Both the position numbers and the translations under genes were made by a program. A stretch of 7,690 bases of DNA from Propionibacterium sp. (GTDB taxonomy: Bacteria > Actinomycetota > Actinomycetes > Propionibacteriales > Propionibacteriaceae). Position 1 is the first letter of the stretch; the number at the start of each line of letters is the position of its first letter. Positions 5,810 to 7,690 of the stretch are shown piece after piece. Below the pieces are notes generated by a model. The model was not told the origin of the DNA and made no database searches. It saw nothing but the letters and a program-made list of their open reading frames with translations. Location of the stretch: the NCBI GenBank assembly GCA_012837465.1, contig DURG01000007.1, positions 1 to 7,690 of the forward strand, given 5' to 3'.

Positions 5810-6123
5810 ATGCCCGTCACTACGCGACTCAACCATGTCCACCCCACCCGAGACGTGGCAATCCTTGAGGAGCCGTGGACGGTGGATGAGGTCCGGGAAG
5901 CGGCACGGCGCAGCCTCCGACCCCTGACGCAGAAGGCCGTGCCGGGTACGGAGTCTTCGCGGAGTTAGCCACTCAGATCGACCGAGACCGCAGTGTCATC
6001 TGCCGGGTCGGCGACGACGTCGTTGCGGCCGCGTTCGTCTTCTCCGACGATGAGCCTGAGGAAGCTCTGGCCGAAGCCCTCCTGCCGCACCATCCGCAGG
6101 CCCGGACCGCCGTCGGGTCATGC
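5810..6123 (+). pseudogene. Unrecognised gene broken by a one-base frameshift
   Basis: From ATG 5810 a frame with strongly G/C-ending codons runs to KAVPG and is then closed by TAG at 5966-5968 (52 codons). The frame starting one base earlier has a TGA at 5887 and is coding-like only from about 5944 onward (GYGVFAELATQIDRDRS and beyond, to HHPQARTAVG at about 6117), with no ATG, GTG or TTG to start it. Adding one G to the GGG run at 5944-5946 would join the two into one continuous frame, reading VPGYGVFAELA across the join. I infer loss of one G by mutation or a sequencing error. The protein is not recognised. The restored frame continues without a stop into the DinB-like segment at 6124, so the two may be one chimeric gene of about 216 residues. 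Confidence 0.6.
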
Positions 6124-6456
6124 ATGGCCCATGTCATCAGCGAAGCGGAGAAGGTGTGGTTCGCCGAGGCGGTGACGGGCAGGAGTCGGGACGAGCTGGG
6201 GATCGTCGCCGGCCCCGACGAGTCCTTCGATCTGTCGTCGGAGGACACCGTCGAGAGCGTCCAGCGCGACTACCGGACGGCCATCGAGGAGTCGCGGGCC
6301 GCCGTCGCCGGTCTCGGTCTGGACGACCTGCTGCCCGGGAACAGGCGCGGACCGCTGCCGCTCAGGTGGATCTACCTCCACGTGCTGCGCGAACTCGCCC
6401 AGCACTGCGGCCACGCCGACATCCTCCGCGAGCAGATTCTCGCACGGAGAAGCTAG
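6124..6456 (+). CDS. DUF664/DinB-family protein, C-terminal part only (likely truncated)
   Basis: A 110-residue frame matching the C-terminal two thirds of the DUF664 branch of the DinB/YfiT fold, a four-helix bundle that in relatives binds metal and in some cases uses mycothiol as thiol cofactor. Visible features are MAHVISEAEKVWF (the family's conserved His and aromatic helix), a central SSEDTVESVQRDYRTAI helix, and the C-terminal LRWIYLHVLRELAQHCGHAD (about residues 80-99) with its conserved histidines. Typical members are about 160-190 residues and begin with a further helix and the loop before the first His. Here that part is absent, and an unrelated-looking sequence runs in frame from upstream. 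ATG 6124 has no clear ribosome site. The stop lies one base from the stop of the convergent gene. It may be a remnant or the end of a fused gene; activity is doubtful. Confidence 0.7.
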   Translation: MAHVISEAEKVWFAEAVTGRSRDELGIVAGPDESFDLSSEDTVESVQRDYRTAIEESRAAVAGLGLDDLLPGNRRGPLPLRWIYLHVLRELAQHCGHADILREQILARRS

Positions 6457-6457
6457 C

Positions 6458-6946
6458 TCAGGCGAGAGGTTCGTACACCTCGGTGACGAGTTCGTCTTCA
6501 CTGACCTGATCCGGCGTCGTCAAGTACAGATTGAAGGCCTTGCTCGCGAGGGTCCCGTCGCCCCGAAGGCTGAGACCGTCGGCCGCGCGACGGTCGTTGA
6601 TGAGGTCGTGGGCCTTGCTGATTTGCTTGTGCGAGCCGAGGACGCGCGCCACGAGGCAGTCGCGCTCGGGCAGCTCCAAGATCTCCAGCGGCGCTTCGAC
6701 GCGGGTGCCGGGCGCGACGTGCATGAAGATCGAAAGGTCGACATCGCGCTCGGTGTATCCATCCTCGTGCTCGATCACACCCCATGGGCCCGCGGCGGTC
6801 ACGCCCTGAGCTACGAGCGCAGGGGTCATGCGTTGCCAGAGAAGCGGTTCATCGAAGTAGGTGGGGACAGTGCCGCGCAACGCGACGAGTGTCATGGCGG
6901 GGACGGTGGTACGGGTAACGGTGATGCGGTTCGTCGTTTCGGCCAT
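6458..6946 (-). CDS. GyrI-like (AraC effector-binding) small-molecule-binding domain protein
   Basis: A 162-residue protein made of a single GyrI-like effector-binding domain, the module found at the C-terminus of AraC- and MerR-type regulators and also alone, where it binds small, often cationic or lipophilic, ligands. Evidence includes the N-terminal strand ITVTRTTVPAMTLVALRG, the repeat-like second half with DVDLSIFMHVAPGTRVEAP, the LPERDCLVARVLGSHKQI strand and helix, and the closing EDELVTEVYEPLA that is typical of these domains. No DNA-binding region is present. The frame is open to 7057, but ATG 6946 is preferred because the longer version would overlap the divergent Nudix gene and the extra residues do not fit the family. 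It is divergent from the Nudix gene across 89 bases, which may share a control region. Ligand is unknown. Confidence 0.85.
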   Translation of the reverse strand: MAETTNRITVTRTTVPAMTLVALRGTVPTYFDEPLLWQRMTPALVAQGVTAAGPWGVIEHEDGYTERDVDLSIFMHVAPGTRVEAPLEILELPERDCLVARVLGSHKQISKAHDLINDRRAADGLSLRGDGTLASKAFNLYLTTPDQVSEDELVTEVYEPLA

Positions 6947-7023
6947 GACCCAGCATTGCGCCTGAGACGGGGTGAGAGTCAACCCCTGATCATTCGGAGT
7001 CCGGCGGGAAGCCGCCGAACCGT

Positions 7024-7029
7024 TACGAT
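7024..7029 (+). promoter_or_regulatory. Candidate -10 box for the Nudix gene
   Basis: TACGAT, fitting TANNNT, with exactly six bases before the GTG at 7036. There is no Shine-Dalgarno sequence. It predicts a leaderless transcript and supports GTG 7036 over ATG 7042 as the start. Confidence 0.45.
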
Positions 7030-7035
7030 CCACGC

Positions 7036-7542
7036 GTGAGCATGACACCCGAACCACGCGACTGCGGCTTCGATGACGAGGGCCTCTGGTTCCGGTACCG
7101 CGCGGCAGCGATCATCCTCCACGACGGCAACGTGCTCATGGCCGGCAACGACAGCGACTCCTATCTCTACTCCATCGGTGGTGCGGTACACCACGGCGAG
7201 AGCGCCGTCGACGCAGTCCGGCGCGAGGTGTTGGAGGAGACCGGTGTCGAGATGGAGGTCGACCGGCTCGCGTTCATCCACGAGAACTTCTTCACCGACT
7301 CCGAGTCGCCCGGACTCATTGGCCGCCAATGCCACGAGGTGACCTTCTACTTCCTCATGAAGTACGACCCGGCCATCCCCCTCAGCACCGAGCCGAGCCT
7401 CACCAGCCTCGGCGATGTGGAGCGCCACGTCTGGGTCCCGCTCTCTGACTACGGGCGCGGACGGACCGCCTACCCGACATTCTTCGCCAACGAACTCGCC
7501 GCGCTCAGGCCCGCCCCAAAGTGGATCACCACCCATGAGTGA
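7036..7542 (+). CDS. Nudix hydrolase
   Basis: A 168-residue Nudix-superfamily enzyme, which hydrolyses nucleoside diphosphates linked to another moiety, using Mg2+ or Mn2+. The Nudix box G-x5-E-x7-RE-V-x-EE-x-G-V is complete at residues 49-71 (Gly49, Glu55, Arg63-Glu64, Glu67-Glu68, Gly70). The motif lies after a YRAAAIILHDGNVLMAG beta-sheet region, as expected. The length is normal for a single-domain member. The substrate cannot be told from the box. The start is GTG 7036 (ATG 7042 is two codons later), chosen from the -10 spacing. The gene stands alone, divergent from the GyrI-like protein; a functional link to it is unproven. The 66 bases after the stop hold nothing I recognise before the large palindrome. 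Confidence 0.93.
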   Translation: MSMTPEPRDCGFDDEGLWFRYRAAAIILHDGNVLMAGNDSDSYLYSIGGAVHHGESAVDAVRREVLEETGVEMEVDRLAFIHENFFTDSESPGLIGRQCHEVTFYFLMKYDPAIPLSTEPSLTSLGDVERHVWVPLSDYGRGRTAYPTFFANELAALRPAPKWITTHE

Positions 7543-7608
7543 CGAGTGCATCCCCCTGCTGCTGAAGCGCGGCTGATTCCGCTCAAGCCGGTCCGCTTGG
7601 ACAAGTCA

Positions 7609-7685
7609 GAAAATTAACGCTGCGAAAATGGGGGTTGAATGTGGATAATCCACAGCCAACCCCCATTTTCGCAGCGTTAGTTTTC
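7609..7685. repeat. 77-bp near-perfect nested palindrome with DnaA-box-like core
   Basis: The palindrome is centred on A7647. The outer arms (7609-7637 and 7657-7685) pair over 29 positions with one mismatch (T7614 with G7680, which would be a G-U pair in RNA). A two-base mismatch (AA against GC) follows. The core TGTGGATAATCCACA (7640-7654) is again palindromic about the same centre. The core contains TTATCCACA on the minus strand, the classical DnaA box. The arms include GCGAAAATGGGGGTTG and its complement. It could be a fold-back element, a dispersed hairpin repeat or a bidirectional terminator for the Nudix gene (a TTTT follows the right arm). The sequence shows the symmetry; the role is unknown. 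Confidence 0.85.
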
Positions 7686-7690
7686 GCCTC

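Noticed and set aside
6947..7057. 37-residue N-terminal extension of the GyrI-like protein
   Set aside because: It would overlap the divergent Nudix gene and its promoter. The family domain begins a few residues after ATG 6946.
6979..7551. 190-codon minus-strand frame opposite the Nudix gene
   Set aside because: The plus-strand frame has a complete Nudix box, and the antisense frame has no domain.
7609..7685. Single CRISPR-type repeat unit or integron attC site
   Set aside because: There is only one copy with no spacers, and I saw none of the attC core-site features. The symmetry is one continuous palindrome.

Overview
The window is high-GC DNA with strong G/C bias at third codon positions. 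It carries a DUF222 (13E12-type) HNH protein, a DUF664-type DinB protein, an MprB-like sensor kinase, and several genes whose starts look leaderless. Together these point to an actinobacterium (Actinomycetota). I cannot place it to genus from the sequence.

Layout, left to right. (1) 1-2298, plus strand: the 3' part of a sensor histidine kinase, then azlC and azlD (branched-chain amino acid exporter). The three reading frames are chained by two 4-base GTGA overlaps, so they form one translationally coupled operon. The azlC frame is bracketed by two copies of a dispersed-repeat-like element, which give the protein unusual low-complexity ends. (2) 2280-2342: two hairpins in the convergent gap. 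(3) 2333-3694, minus strand: a DUF222/HNH endonuclease-family protein. (4) 3695-4077: a gene-free stretch of lower GC with a small cluster of DnaA-box-like sites. (5) 4078-5316, minus strand: an MFS exporter, divergent from (6) 5363-5779, plus strand: a small protein with a ClpX-type C4 zinc finger and a helix-turn-helix. A perfect 15+15 bp palindrome lies between them and covers the exporter's start codon. The natural reading is a regulator and exporter pair sharing one operator. (7) 5810-6456, plus strand: a broken region, made of an unrecognised gene with an apparent one-base frameshift that runs in frame into the C-terminal part of a DUF664/DinB protein. (8) 6458-6946, minus strand: a stand-alone GyrI-like effector-binding protein. 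It ends one base from the DinB stop and is divergent from (9) 7036-7542, plus strand: a Nudix hydrolase with an intact Nudix box. (10) 7609-7685: a 77-bp near-perfect palindrome with a DnaA-box-like core, close to the window's end.

Functionally this is a patchwork of transport, regulation and small accessory enzymes, not one pathway. The candidate for a little-described system is the zinc-finger/HTH protein, its palindrome and the divergent exporter. The most striking non-coding signal is the nested palindrome at the right edge. No tRNA, rRNA, CRISPR array or transposase was seen.
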